Below are positions 1 to 10,469 of a DNA stretch of 64,000 nucleotides, one piece after another; the stretch's first letter is position 1, and every line of letters starts with the position of its first letter. The position numbers were made by a program, and so were the translations under genes. This stretch comes from Thecamonas trahens ATCC 50062 (Eukaryota; Apusozoa; Apusomonadida; Apusomonadidae): assembly GCF_000142905.1 (NCBI RefSeq), contig NW_013657661.1:451940-515939 (forward strand). Reading direction: 5' to 3'. The notes below the pieces were generated by a model. The model saw only the letters and a list, made by a program, of their open reading frames with translations, had not been told where the DNA came from and made no database searches.

Positions 1-3000
1 CGCGAAGAGCTGGGGGCGGCACAGGCAGCGGCGGTTGAGGCCGACATGGCGCTGTCAGCGCTCAAGGCCAAGTACGAGAAGGCCAAAGTCTCGGCAACAG
101 AGCTCAAGTCTGCGTACACCTCGCTCAAAGTCAAGCACACGACCGAGGCTGAGACCGCGGCGGCGCAGATCGCCATGCTTGAGAGTGAGCTGCGGAGCAT
201 GGCTGCTGGCGACGGCCGGGCCGCCGCAGACAATAAGGTTGCGCTGCTGGAGCAGGTCCGCTCGCTACAGGAGCAGGTGACGGCGTCGTCGACTGCGCTT
301 GCCGAAGCGCAAGCCATGCACAAGCTGGAGCTCACCCAGGCCCGCGACGAGGCTGACGGCGCGCGGACCGACCTTGTTCTGGTCCGCGGCAAGCTTGATG
401 CGGCCAACGCCCAGCTCGCCAAGTATGAGGCCGGCGAAGCCTCGTCGACCGCCGCTGTCGTCTCGCTCACCCGCGACAACGAGGATCTGGCTGAGCAAGT
501 GGCGGCGCTCAAAGAGGCCCAGGCGGCAGCGTCGACCCGCGCCAACGTTGGCGCTATGCGCAAGCTCGCCGCCGCAAACGCGCAAATCTCCGAGCTTGAG
601 AACACGGTTGTGGCCGCCGAGCATTCTGCCGAGCAAGCGACTGCATCTGTCGCAACGCTGCGTGCTCGCGTGTCAGAGCTGGAAGCTGAGCTTGAGAATG
701 CCTCGCGGGCCGAGGCCGAGGTTCAGCAGGCGGCGGAAGTGGAGGCCGGGTTGCAGGCCGAGATTGACGGGCTGAAGCGAAAGCTGGCGCGGGCCGAGGC
801 CGAGGCTGAGCGTGTTGCCGAGCTAGAGGCGGAGCTCGACAATGCCAAGGCGACGACCGGGCGTGGCAGCGATGATGACGACGGCGAGGTGGCCGAGCTC
901 AAGGCTAAGATTGGAGGTCTGGAGCGGAAGCTGGAGACCGAGCTCGAGCGCGGGGCCGAGGCCGAGGCCGAGGTTCGTACACTCAAGCGCAAGCTCGCAC
1001 GGGCCGAGGCCGAGGCTGAGCGTGGCAGCGATGATGACGACGCCGAGCTCAAGGCTAAGATTGGAGATCTGGAGCGGAAGCTGGAGCGGGCTGACGCGCG
1101 AGCGGCCGAGCTGGAGACCGAGCTCGAGCGCGGGGCCGAGGCCGAGGCCGAGGTTCGTACACTCAAGCGCAAGCTCGCACGGGCCGAGGCCGAGGCTGAG
1201 CGTGTTGCCGAGCTAGAGGCGGAGCTCGACAATGCCAAGGCGACGACCGGGCGTGGCAGCGATGATGACGACGGCGAGGTGGCCGAGCTCAAGGCTAAGA
1301 TTGGAGATCTGGAGCGGAAGCTGGAGCGGGCTGACGCGCGAGCGGCCGAGCTGGAGACCGAGCTCGAGCGCGGAGCCGAGGCCGAGGCCGAGGTTCGTAC
1401 ACTCAAGCGCAAGCTCGCACGGGCCGAGGCCGAGGCTGAGCGTGTTGCCGAGCTAGAGGCGGAGCTCGACAATGCCAAGGCGACGGCCGGGCGTGACAGC
1501 GATGATGACGACGGCGAGGTGGCCAAGCTCAAGGCTAAGATTGGAGGTCTGGAGCGGAAGCTGGAGACCGAGCTCGAGCGCGGAGCCGAGGCCGAGGCCG
1601 AGGTTCGTACACTCAAGCGCAAGCTCGCACGGGCCGAGACCGAGGCTGGGCGTGGCAGCGATGATGACGACGGCGAGGTGGCCGAGCTCAAGGCTAAGAT
1701 TGGAGGTCTGGAGCGGAAGCTGGCGCGGGCTGACGCGCGAGCGGCCGAGCTGGAGACCGAGCTCGAGCGCGGGGCCGAGGCCGAGGCCGAGGTTCGTACA
1801 CTCAAGCGCAAGCTCGCACGGGCCGAGGCCGAGGCTGAGCGTGTTGCCGAGCTAGAGGCGGAGCTCGACAATGCCAAGGCGACGGCCGGGCGTGGCAGCG
1901 ATGCTGACGGCGGCGAGGTGGCCAAGCTCAAGGCTAAGATTGGAGGTCTGGAGCGGAAGCTGGCGCGGGCTCAGGCCGAATCGGCTAGCACCAGGGACAG
2001 TCTGGTCGCTGCCGAGGCCAACGTTCGCACGCTGAATCGCAAGCTCGCACGCGCTTTGTCTGACACCGAGGTGGTGGCGACGCTAGAGCGCGAACTTGCT
2101 GCAACCCGGCGTGAGCTGTCGCAGGCTAAGGTCGCTGCCAATCACGCAGAAGAGCTTGAGCGCCAGTTGGAGGCCACCCAAAACTTTAGCAGCGGCGAGC
2201 AAGATATGGCCGAGATCCAGGCTGAGGTCCATGTAGTTCGCCGAAAGCTTGCTCGCGCCGAGGCCGAGTTGGCGCGAGTCACCAGTGACGAGCAGGAGGC
2301 GCGCGCCGAGGCGCGGGCGGGTGCTGTCCGCGCCGCTGAACTCGAGTCGCAAATTGCATCGTTGGAGAGCTCTCTGGCCCGTGCCGAGGGCGCGCAGCGG
2401 GCCGCCGAAGCTCGGTTGCATGACCAGCTGGAACACGAGGCCCACGCTGCCGCCGAGACGCTGCGTGGTGCTGCGTCTACTGACGCCACGGCCTCGTTGG
2501 AGGCGCTTACCGCAAAATCAAGCGCGCTCATGGCCGAGCTGCGGTCAGAGCTGGACAGTGCCAGGGCCTCGCTCGCCAAGCGTGAACTCGAGCTCCAGCG
2601 ACTCCGCGCCGACCTGGACGGCACCCGGCTGCGGCTCGAGACAGAGACCAGCGCCCGAAAGACAGCCGAGGCCGAGGCCGACGCGGCGCGGCGCGATGCC
2701 GACGCATGCCGTACCCAGGCGCAAAAGCTCGAGCGGAGTGTGCTCTCGCTTGAGAATTCTGCTGCACGGCACGATTCCGGCGATGGGCTCCGAATGGCTC
2801 ATGCAGAGCAGATGCGCGAGGCCCAAGCGGTAACCGAGCGTCTTGAAGCCGATCTTGCCCGTGCGAGGACCGAGACTGTATCTGCGCAGCGTGAAGTGTC
2901 CAGTCTTTGCGCTGACGCCGACGTGCTGCGGATGCAGCTCGAGGCTGCTGAAGCATCCGCCGCCACACTCCGGGGCGAGGTGAGCAAGGCCCGCAAGTCG

Positions 3001-5589
3001 GCACTTGCGGCACAGCAGGCGGCACAGAACTCGGAGCTGCAGCTTGCCGAGGCGGCGTTTACGTCGGCGATGAGCGGCCGAGCCGTACCTGTTGTTACCG
3101 AGCGCTCACAAGATCGTGCCGAGGCTGTCGCAGCCCGTGACGCTGCGCGCCGCGATGTTTCGCGCGCCGAGGCTGCGCGCGCTGATGCTGAGCTCGAGCG
3201 CGATGCAGCGGTGGCCAAGGTTGGCGTGCTCGAGCGGACGCTGGCAAGCCTGCGGAATCAGCTGAGCGAGGAGCAGGCGGCGCTGGCGCTGGAGCAGTCC
3301 AGAAGCGCATCGCTCTCGGCTCGTGCCAGCTCGATGTCAGCAGCTAACGCTACACTCCGTACCGAGCTCGCCGAGTCTGCGGCCACACCGCCAGGCGCGT
3401 CGCCAGACAAGGTACGGCTACTGGAGGCACAGCTCGCCGAGGCACGTGCGCGCGCCGACGCCATCGAGTCTGCGGCGCTGCGCAAGTCGATGGCCGCAGC
3501 GTCTGCGGCAGACTCGGCCCTGCATCTCGCCGACACGCTCACTCACTCCAAGGCGCAGCTTCAGGAGCTGGTAGTCTCGCACGAGGGGACAATTGCGTCG
3601 CTGAAGGCGGAGCTGGCGCTTGCCCAGACCCGCGGGCCGGCGTTGGTGTCGGCGTCGGAGCAGGCCAGCCGGACCCGACGTGCTGGTGCCACCACGGAGA
3701 GGCGAATCTCCGAGCTTGAGCTTCAGCTTGAGCATGCCAACACCCGCATCGCGCACCTCACGGCGCACGTTGACCTCCTCGAGGCCGCGGCGGCATCGCC
3801 AGTCAAGGCGGCGTCAACCCGTGTCGAGGCCGAGTCGCTAGCGGCAGCACGGGCGTCTGCTGCGTCGCTGAGGGCCGAGCGGGACGAGCTGGCGGCGTCG
3901 CTGGCGGCGTACCAGGCAGGCGCAACGACTGTGACCGAGGCGGCACGGCTGCGGTCCCAGCTCCAGTCGGAGATTCGCAATCACGCGGCGACCAAGTCAG
4001 AGCTCGCCGCATTGCGGGCGACACTGACCTCGCTTGACGTCTCGTTTGCTGCCGACGAGGCGCGGACGCCGGCGCCTGCCCGGGCCGGAGGCGATCCAGA
4101 GCTGGCGGCGGTGACGGCAAACACCCGGCATGAGACTCAAAAGCTCTCGCTCTTACTGGAGCTCCTCGAGTCAACACGTGTTCAACTCGATGCGGCATGC
4201 GCGCGATGCACCGAGCTCGAGGCACTCAACTCGAGCCTCAACGCGTCGCTGCTGGAAAAGAACAAGAAGATTGGACACCTTGAGGCAGCCTGCGACGCGC
4301 TGCGGGAGCGAGTCCGCTCACTCACCGGCTCGCTCGCTTCGGCCGGTGAGACGTCGTCGCCGCTCTCGCCAACCAAGCACCGCAAGCTGCGTCATTCCAA
4401 GACCCAGACCAAGTCGCGAACGGCCGAGCTGTATCGCGAGTTGAGGGCCGAGCTTGCGGCATCGTCGGCGGGGTCGAGCGGGCCCGAGGCTCTGCGATCG
4501 GCGCCCGAGTCTGCCGACGTCGCTCACCTCCGCGCCGAGCTCACAGCGCTGCAGTCCAAGGTAGCGTCAACCGAGGCGCATCTTGCCAACACGCAGCGGC
4601 AGTATGCGCATGGCATCGAGGTTGTAGTTTCGGAGCTGGCATCGCTCTCGACAGCTATGGCCTCGGCGCCGAGTACAGCACAGACATCGTCGCCGGGGCC
4701 GGACATATCCGCGCTGGCGGAGCAGATTTCCGCGCTCCAAGCAACCCTCGAGGGCGCGCACATTGCGTACCGTCCGTCACGCGGCCGCACCGGCTCAGAC
4801 GCCGGCTCGGCGGCGTCGGCCGGGACGATGCACCTCTCGGCGCTCGGATGGAGTGCACCCAGGGAGGTGCAGACGGCGCGGTTTGCAAACACGTCCAACT
4901 TGCCGGACGCGTCTGCGCTGCCACTGCATCACGCGGCGTTTGTGGGGGACAGCACCGCAGCGAGTGGAGCGCTGGCGCATGTCCACGACCGCGACAACCT
5001 GGGGCGGACGCCGCTGCACTGGGCGGCACACGCCGGACACGCCGACGTGGCCAACCTCCTGCTCTCTGTTCCGGACGTCTTTGTCGACGCCCGGGACGCA
5101 TCTGGTAAGACTGCACTGTACTGGGCGGCGTATCGTGGGCACGAAGGTGTGGTCGACGCGCTCCTCCATGGCGGGGCGTCGCCGGATTTGGCGTCGAAGA
5201 GCGGCGCTAGCCCGCTGCAAAAGGCGGCCCAGGCCGGTCATGGCGCTGTTGTGCAGCTGCTGCTGCGGCACGGGGCAGATCCAGCGCCGGTTGACCATGC
5301 CGGGACGACGCCGCTTCACGCTGCTGTCCGGCGGGGCCATCTCGGTGTTGTGGAGCAGCTGGTCGACGGCCTGCTGGGGCAAGCCGAGTACACACCGGCC
5401 GCCGGGCTCGACGCCCAGGACGCGCGCGGCGAGACAGCACTCCATGCAGCGGCGCGTGGCGGCAACGTGCTTGCGGCGCAGATCCTTGTCGGTGCCGGGG
5501 CGTCGACCCATGTCCGGAGCAGCTCTGGACGGACGGCGGCCGAAGTGGCCGACGCGCACGGGCACACGCGGGTAAGCGCCATGCTCTGA
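1..5589 (+). CDS. Giant coiled-coil protein with C-terminal ankyrin repeats (5' partial)
   Basis: The frame is already open at base 1, so the true start lies upstream; the first internal Met is at 46. About 1,860 residues are visible. The first ~1,550 are almost pure Ala/Glu/Leu/Arg heptad coiled coil with many 'AELE' and 'RKLARAEAEAE' motifs. The last ~225 (from about 4910) form six to seven ankyrin repeats such as TPLHWAAHAGHADVANLLL and TALHAAARGGNVLAAQIL. Residues ~255-660 are tandem copies of one coiled-coil module (see repeat entry). This is probably a structural or scaffold protein that spaces an ankyrin binding head at the end of a long rod. No catalytic motif is seen. The stop codon lies 47 nt from the stop of the convergent i-AAA protease gene. 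No specific orthologue is recognised. Confidence 0.85.
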   Translation, partial: REELGAAQAAAVEADMALSALKAKYEKAKVSATELKSAYTSLKVKHTTEAETAAAQIAMLESELRSMAAGDGRAAADNKVALLEQVRSLQEQVTASSTALAEAQAMHKLELTQARDEADGARTDLVLVRGKLDAANAQLAKYEAGEASSTAAVVSLTRDNEDLAEQVAALKEAQAAASTRANVGAMRKLAAANAQISELENTVVAAEHSAEQATASVATLRARVSELEAELENASRAEAEVQQAAEVEAGLQAEIDGLKRKLARAEAEAERVAELEAELDNAKATTGRGSDDDDGEVAELKAKIGGLERKLETELERGAEAEAEVRTLKRKLARAEAEAERGSDDDDAELKAKIGDLERKLERADARAAELETELERGAEAEAEVRTLKRKLARAEAEAERVAELEAELDNAKATTGRGSDDDDGEVAELKAKIGDLERKLERADARAAELETELERGAEAEAEVRTLKRKLARAEAEAERVAELEAELDNAKATAGRDSDDDDGEVAKLKAKIGGLERKLETELERGAEAEAEVRTLKRKLARAETEAGRGSDDDDGEVAELKAKIGGLERKLARADARAAELETELERGAEAEAEVRTLKRKLARAEAEAERVAELEAELDNAKATAGRGSDADGGEVAKLKAKIGGLERKLARAQAESASTRDSLVAAEANVRTLNRKLARALSDTEVVATLERELAATRRELSQAKVAANHAEELERQLEATQNFSSGEQDMAEIQAEVHVVRRKLARAEAELARVTSDEQEARAEARAGAVRAAELESQIASLESSLARAEGAQRAAEARLHDQLEHEAHAAAETLRGAASTDATASLEALTAKSSALMAELRSELDSARASLAKRELELQRLRADLDGTRLRLETETSARKTAEAEADAARRDADACRTQAQKLERSVLSLENSAARHDSGDGLRMAHAEQMREAQAVTERLEADLARARTETVSAQREVSSLCADADVLRMQLEAAEASAATLRGEVSKARKSALAAQQAAQNSELQLAEAAFTSAMSGRAVPVVTERSQDRAEAVAARDAARRDVSRAEAARADAELERDAAVAKVGVLERTLASLRNQLSEEQAALALEQSRSASLSARASSMSAANATLRTELAESAATPPGASPDKVRLLEAQLAEARARADAIESAALRKSMAAASAADSALHLADTLTHSKAQLQELVVSHEGTIASLKAELALAQTRGPALVSASEQASRTRRAGATTERRISELELQLEHANTRIAHLTAHVDLLEAAAASPVKAASTRVEAESLAAARASAASLRAERDELAASLAAYQAGATTVTEAARLRSQLQSEIRNHAATKSELAALRATLTSLDVSFAADEARTPAPARAGGDPELAAVTANTRHETQKLSLLLELLESTRVQLDAACARCTELEALNSSLNASLLEKNKKIGHLEAACDALRERVRSLTGSLASAGETSSPLSPTKHRKLRHSKTQTKSRTAELYRELRAELAASSAGSSGPEALRSAPESADVAHLRAELTALQSKVASTEAHLANTQRQYAHGIEVVVSELASLSTAMASAPSTAQTSSPGPDISALAEQISALQATLEGAHIAYRPSRGRTGSDAGSAASAGTMHLSALGWSAPREVQTARFANTSNLPDASALPLHHAAFVGDSTAASGALAHVHDRDNLGRTPLHWAAHAGHADVANLLLSVPDVFVDARDASGKTALYWAAYRGHEGVVDALLHGGASPDLASKSGASPLQKAAQAGHGAVVQLLLRHGADPAPVDHAGTTPLHAAVRRGHLGVVEQLVDGLLGQAEYTPAAGLDAQDARGETALHAAARGGNVLAAQILVGAGASTHVRSSSGRTAAEVADAHGHTRVSAML
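769..1975. repeat. Tandem in-frame coiled-coil-encoding repeats
   Basis: Near-identical blocks of about 150-240 bp recur about six times inside the coiled-coil gene. The recurrent core 'gagctcaaggctaagattgg' appears near 895, 1045, 1285, 1525, 1685 and 1925. Copies differ mainly by gain or loss of sub-blocks of 30-90 nt, all multiples of three, so the frame and heptad phase are kept. Nucleotide identity is much higher than in the rest of the rod, which indicates recent expansion by unequal exchange. Confidence 0.9.
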
Positions 5590-5636
5590 CGCAGCTGGCA
5601 GCTGACGTTGTGTATTGGGCGGGGCGCGGCTATCAA

Positions 5637-7822
5637 TCACGAGCGACCGATGATGGTGCGGACTTCATCGGCGTCGAGGGTCTCCTTCTCCAAGAGGGCG
5701 TCGGCGAGGAGGTCGAGCTCGTGGCGGTGCGAGAGCAGAAGTGACTTTGCGCGAGCGTACGACTCAGCGAGGAGGCGGGCGACCTCGTCCTCGATGAGCG
5801 AGCGGAGGCGGGGCGAGGAGCCGAGCGCGGTGTCCTCGGCGATAAACGTGGGCCAAGCTTGGGCGACATGCCGTACTTTGTGACCATCTTGTAGGCAACG
5901 TCTGTGGCCTTTTGCAGATCGGAGGAAGCGCCGAGGGTGACGGCATGCTCGCCGAGGACGAGCTCTTCGGAGACGCGGCCGCCCATGCAGACGTCGAGTG
6001 TAGCCTCGAGCTGCTGTAGCGACCAGTTGGGGTCGTCGTTCTCGGGCAGCTGCGAGGTGACGCCGAGGGCGCCGATGGAGCGGCGCGGGATGATGGAGAC
6101 TTTGTGGAGCGGGACGGCAGCCGGGGTGAAGAGGGCGACGAGGGCGTGGCCGCCCTCGTGGTAGGCGACGGTCCGCTTGACATCGTCGGTGTAGCCAAAC
6201 GACTTTGCCGGCTCGCCCATGATGATCTTCTCCTTGGCGAGTTCGAGGTCGTTCATACTGACGGCGGGGCGGCCGTCGCGGGCGGCGCGGAGGGCGGCGG
6301 TATTGACGACGTTGGCGAGCTCGGCGCCCGACATGCCGGGCGTGCCACGGGCGAGGCGCGAGACGTCGACCGAGTCGTCGACAGGTACATCGCGGAGGTG
6401 GACGCCGAGAATGTCGACGCGGCCAGAGACGTCCGGGAGCGGGACAACGACCATGCGGTCGAAGCGGCCCGGCCGCACCAGTGCGGCGTCCAGGCGCTCG
6501 GGCGTGTTGGTGGCGGCAATGACGACGACACCGGCAGTCGTCTCAAAGCCGTCCATCTCGGTGAGGAGCTGGTTGAGGGTCATATGGTAAAGGCGCGAGT
6601 CGCGGTCGATGCGCTTGGAGCCGACGGCGTCGATCTCGTCAATAAAGACAATGCACGGCGCATTGGCCTTGGCGGCCTCGAACAGGTTGCGGACGCGGCG
6701 GGCGCCGACGCCGACATACATCTCGTCAAACTCCGAGCCCGAGGCGTAGTAGAACGGAACACCAGCCTCGCCGGCGACAGCGCGGGCGAGGAGGGTCTTG
6801 CCGGTGCCTGGGGAGCCGACGAGGAGTACGCCCTTGGGTAGCTTGCCACCAAGGGTCGAGAACTTGTCCGGCGACTTGAGAAAGGCGACGACTTCCTGGA
6901 GGTCATCCTTGGCCTCGTCGACGCCCTGGACGTCGGCAAAGGTCACCGTCTCGCCATCCCATGGCACCACCTCCTCTTTGCCTGCCGACATGGCCTTGGA
7001 CAGCGAGCCGCCCGACGAGCCCGACGACGGCGCATCCATGATCATGCCGGTGACAAGCGAGCCGAGAAAGAGCCAGGCGAGGACTTGCAGGCTGAGCTTG
7101 GCGGCCTGGCTTGCCCGCGACGGCGCCTCCGATTGGACGAAGAGCGGAGCCTGGCGGGTGCCCAGCGCGGCCATGCCGCCCGCTGCTGGCACCGCGCCTG
7201 CCATAAAGCCCTGCCCAGCTCCCGCTCCACCCATACTGGAGCTTTGCAGGAGCGAGGCTGATGAAGGCGAGGCAAAGGCTGACGACGGACCTGTTGGCGG
7301 AGCGGGGCTTGCGGCACGGTGAAGAGCGTTGATCTCCTCAAACTTTGCAGCATCCAGACGACCAAGGCGAGCGAGCGCGTTGGTGTACGCGGCGAGAGTG
7401 GCAGGTGTGCGAGCGACTGAGCCTGCGTTGACCAAGTCGACGAGCTGCTGCGGAGCGTGCCGGGCGAGGGCATCCATGTATCGCTGGCGGGCCACATCAG
7501 ACGAGGGATTGTTCTCTGCTTGTCTGCGGAGGCGAGCAAGGCCATCACGGACCATTTCCGGACTCAGTCTCCTTCCCGATGACGGATCTCCACCGAGTGT
7601 CTGGCCATGACCAGCGCCTCCGTCTCGCCCACCAAATCCCACCGATGCTCTCATCGCCGATGCCGTCGCTCCGCTCGTCGACGACAGCCACCTCGCGGCG
7701 GCGGCTCCTGCTGCCGCCACAGCCACTTGAGAGCCTTGGCTCTTTGTCCTGCCGAAGGCCATGGCCATTGCCTGTGCCACTGGTCGCGAGAAGCTTGTAG
7801 CCCGTCGCACAAGTCCGAACAT
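5637..7822 (-). CDS. YME1L: Mitochondrial i-AAA metalloprotease (YME1/FtsH family)
   Basis: This is an ATP-dependent zinc protease, expected in the inner mitochondrial membrane facing the intermembrane space. The N terminus ([17 protein letters not shown]) is Arg/Ser-rich like a mitochondrial presequence. A single hydrophobic segment lies near residues 245-265. The AAA module has Walker A GSPGTGKT (~336) and Walker [11 protein letters not shown]. The peptidase has HEGGH (~554). The frame breaks at the GGG run 5850-5852: after '[10 protein letters not shown]' the conserved tail ([11 protein letters not shown]..., [18 protein letters not shown]) continues in another frame and ends at 5637. Adding one base restores a normal 728-residue protein, so an assembly error is likelier than a pseudogene. 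A single membrane segment favours i-AAA over m-AAA. Confidence 0.9.
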
Positions 7823-7932
7823 GACGGTGGGAGGGGAGGGGAGGGGAGGGGAGGGGGGGGAGGGGGAGAGGGGTGGCGCGTTCGATGGTTCGTCTTGCTG
7901 GCGGTGGCGGTGGCGGTGATGGGGATGATCAA
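7823..7932. promoter_or_regulatory. G-rich 5' flank of the i-AAA protease gene
   Basis: Between the protease start codon (7822) and the minisatellite, 7830-7875 is an almost pure G/A-purine tract of repeated 'gagggg' units. On the coding strand of the protease this is a C-rich pyrimidine tract ending a few bases before the ATG. Similar tracts precede many other genes in this window, so it may be a core-promoter or initiator feature. No TATA box is evident. Confidence 0.35.
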
Positions 7933-8400
7933 TGGTTTGTTGTTGGGGTTATTGTTGCGAGTTTATGCATGGTTTGTTGTTGGGGTTATTGTTGACAGTT
8001 TATGCATGGTTTGTTGTTGGGGTTATTGTTGACAATTTATGCATGGTTTGTTGTTGGGGTTATTGTGGACAGTTTATGCATGGTTTGTTGTTGGGGTTAT
8101 TGTTGACAATTTATGCATGGTTTGTTGTTGGGGTTATTGTGGACAGTTTATGCATGGTTTGTTGTTGAGGTTATTGTTGACAGTTTATGCATGGTTTGTT
8201 GTTGAGGTTATTGTGGACAGTTTATGCATGGTTTGTTGTTGGGGTTATTGTGGACAGTTTATGCATGGTTTGTTGTTGGGGTTATTGTTGACAGTTTATG
8301 CATGGTTTGTTGTTGGGGTTATTGTGGACAGTTTATGCATGGTTTGTTGTTGAGGTTATTGTGGACAGTTTATGCATGGTTTGTTGTTGGGGTTATCGTT
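7933..8400. repeat. 37-bp minisatellite, 12 full copies plus a partial one
   Basis: Units begin with 'tggtttgttgttggggttat' at 7933, 7970, 8007 and every 37 bp to 8377, where the array decays into unique sequence. Copies differ at a few positions: ttgttg versus ttgtgg, ggggtt versus gaggtt, acag versus acaa. Each unit carries the palindrome atgcat and a strongly T/G-biased strand. The array fills the divergent intergenic region between the i-AAA protease and DNA polymerase eta genes and ends about 65 bp before the polymerase start codon. Its base composition is very unlike the GC-rich coding sequence around it. Long ORFs through it exist only because the repeat lacks stops in some frames. Confidence 0.97.
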
Positions 8401-8465
8401 CCAGCCATCGCTGCCTCTGCCACCTCCGCCGCCGCCCCACACCCGACTCGACATCGCAGCGGGCC

Positions 8466-10238
8466 ATGGCGGCAGCAGGCGGCAGCAAGGGAGCAGGCAG
8501 TCTGCGGTGTATCATACACATCGACATGGACTCGTTCTACGCAGAGGTGGAGCGAGTCCGTCTCGGCCTCCCGGCCGACCGCCCGCTCGTAGTCCAGCAG
8601 TGGGAGTCGCTCATCGCGGTCAACTACCCTGCACGAAGGCACGGCATTGCCCGATCGCGCGGCAAGGGCATCATCGATCCGGTCGAGGCCAAGGAGGCAT
8701 GTCCCCATCTCGTGGCTGTCCACGTCCCGCTCTTTACCCTCGAGGGCATGATCGACCTGGACATCAACGAGTCCATCACCTCGCAGGCGAGGGCGAGGAG
8801 GCCCATGGGCAAGGCCTGTCTTGACCGCTATCGCGAGGCTGGCTACAAGGTCATCCAGATTTTCAAGAGGTTCACGCCGGCTGTGGAGCGTGCCTCCATC
8901 GACGAGGCCTTTATCGACATCACAGATCTGGTCGAGGCTCGCGCTGCTGCCGCTGCCGCCGCAAGGGGACCCGAGTGGTGGCGATCAGAGTCATTTGCGG
9001 GCTCGGCGGTGGTGACCGGGCCAAAGTCTGCGATCGGCGGCGAAGAGGTGCGTGTGGCCTCGCTTTCGTCGGCCTTGCTCTGCCTCGGCGCGCGCCTGGC
9101 AAGCGAGATGCGTGCTGCAGTCTCCGATGAGCTGGGCTACTCGTGCTCGGCCGGCGTGGCACAGACCAAGATGCTGGCCAAAATCGCGTCGGCTGCCAAC
9201 AAGCCCGACGGGCAAGCTGTTGTCCTGCCCGGCAACGTCGCCGGCTTTATGGCCGACATGCCGCTCAAGGACATTCCAGGGCTCGGCGGTAAGCTCGGCG
9301 GAGTGTTGGCCGAGGCACTCGGCGCGACTACCGCCGGCGAGGTGCTCGCCGCGCCACGGACAGCCCTCGATGCAGCCCTTGCTGGCGCCCGCACTCTCCA
9401 CGCCTCGCCGCGCTGGGTCATCGCCTCGTGTGATGGCTCGCGGAACGAGTCCGTTTCGCCGGTCTACAAGCCCAACTCGATGCTGGCCCAGAAGCGATTC
9501 AAGGGCCTCGTTGACAAGTCGGTCGTCCGCTCCTGGGTTCGCATCCTCATCCTCGAAGTTGCCACCCGCATCTCGACCTACCGCCAGTACTACAACGGCG
9601 CGCCGACTACTATCACACTCTCGTCCGAGTCGAGCCCGCCGTCGGGCACCATCTCGCGCTCGGGCTCCGCCCAGCTACCGTACTTGCCGAAGGATCCCGA
9701 GAAGGTCATCGCCGCCGTCTCGGACCGCGTCCTTGCCCAGCTCGACGTCATTGCGCCGCCGCTTCCAGTCACGCTCCTCACACTCTCGGCCCGCAACTTT
9801 GTTGATCTCGTCGACGACGAGAACGCCATCTCAGCCTTCTTTACTGCCGACCAATCACCGGCGGAAGCTGAAGAAGCACCACTGCCATCCTCAACCGCCA
9901 CCAAGCCTGAACCAGCTCCTGGCCCCGCGCCCGCATCCGAGCCTGACATTATTGCGCTGACGCAAGATGTGGTGTGTGATCGATGTGGCATGCAGATGCT
10001 GCCGTCCGCCGCACCCGCGCATCGCGACTTTCACCTCGCAGCCGACCTCCACGCCCAGCTCAATCCGCTCTCAGACCCGAGCCACACGCTTGGCTTCCGC
10101 GCCGCACCGCGCTCACCTGCCAAGCGATCCGCACCATCATCGTCGTCTGCCTCGACCGCCTCCACCCGCCCCTCCAAAAAGGCCAAGCCGAGCTCGAGCG
10201 CCTCTCTCACCTCTTGGTTCGGGCCTGCACGTACTTGA
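8466..10238 (+). CDS. POLH: DNA polymerase eta (Y-family translesion polymerase)
   Basis: A Y-family polymerase of 590 residues that would bypass UV photoproducts at stalled forks. Met 8466 (MAAAGGSKG) is chosen because the frame upstream is translated minisatellite. The catalytic core has HIDMDSFYAEVE (~residues 16-27), the eta-type AVNYPARRHGI segment and ERASIDEAFIDIT. Thumb helix-hairpin-helix (KDIPGLGGKLGGVLAE) and little-finger regions follow. Near the C terminus CDRC...HRDFH fits a UBZ ubiquitin-binding zinc finger (CxxC...HxxxH). The last residues (SLTSWFG) resemble a PCNA-interacting peptide without the canonical Gln. The frame is intact throughout. A second Y-family enzyme, REV1, is encoded at 33039-35923. 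Confidence 0.92.
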   Translation: MAAAGGSKGAGSLRCIIHIDMDSFYAEVERVRLGLPADRPLVVQQWESLIAVNYPARRHGIARSRGKGIIDPVEAKEACPHLVAVHVPLFTLEGMIDLDINESITSQARARRPMGKACLDRYREAGYKVIQIFKRFTPAVERASIDEAFIDITDLVEARAAAAAAARGPEWWRSESFAGSAVVTGPKSAIGGEEVRVASLSSALLCLGARLASEMRAAVSDELGYSCSAGVAQTKMLAKIASAANKPDGQAVVLPGNVAGFMADMPLKDIPGLGGKLGGVLAEALGATTAGEVLAAPRTALDAALAGARTLHASPRWVIASCDGSRNESVSPVYKPNSMLAQKRFKGLVDKSVVRSWVRILILEVATRISTYRQYYNGAPTTITLSSESSPPSGTISRSGSAQLPYLPKDPEKVIAAVSDRVLAQLDVIAPPLPVTLLTLSARNFVDLVDDENAISAFFTADQSPAEAEEAPLPSSTATKPEPAPGPAPASEPDIIALTQDVVCDRCGMQMLPSAAPAHRDFHLAADLHAQLNPLSDPSHTLGFRAAPRSPAKRSAPSSSSASTASTRPSKKAKPSSSASLTSWFGPART

Positions 10239-10469
10239 GCGTCGTCTGGCTTAGCTGGCTGAGTAACTCGATCGAGGCCAAAGCATAACACGGCGTAGTC
10301 GCAGATCTGTGTGAGCGGGGCACTGATCAATCCGCAGCTGGTGCGCCGCGTGCTGCGCGTGGATGACCGAGCGAGCAGCAGCCAATTGGCTGGTTTGACT
10401 CGGGCTTTGGCTGTGGCTTTGGCTTTGTGTTCGCTGTCACACACACGTGTCGCACAGCATTCACGAAGG

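Noticed and set aside
723-1931. 402-residue minus-strand ORF
   Set aside because: Ser/Ala-rich shadow of the coiled-coil repeats; no stops because of the repeat's codon composition.
7933-8400. CRISPR-like array
   Set aside because: The 37-bp units are directly adjacent with no spacers, and the DNA is eukaryotic nuclear; it is a minisatellite.
8298-8465. N-terminal extension of polymerase eta through the repeat (MHGLLLGLL...)
   Set aside because: It is translated minisatellite; the conserved protein begins shortly after Met 8466.
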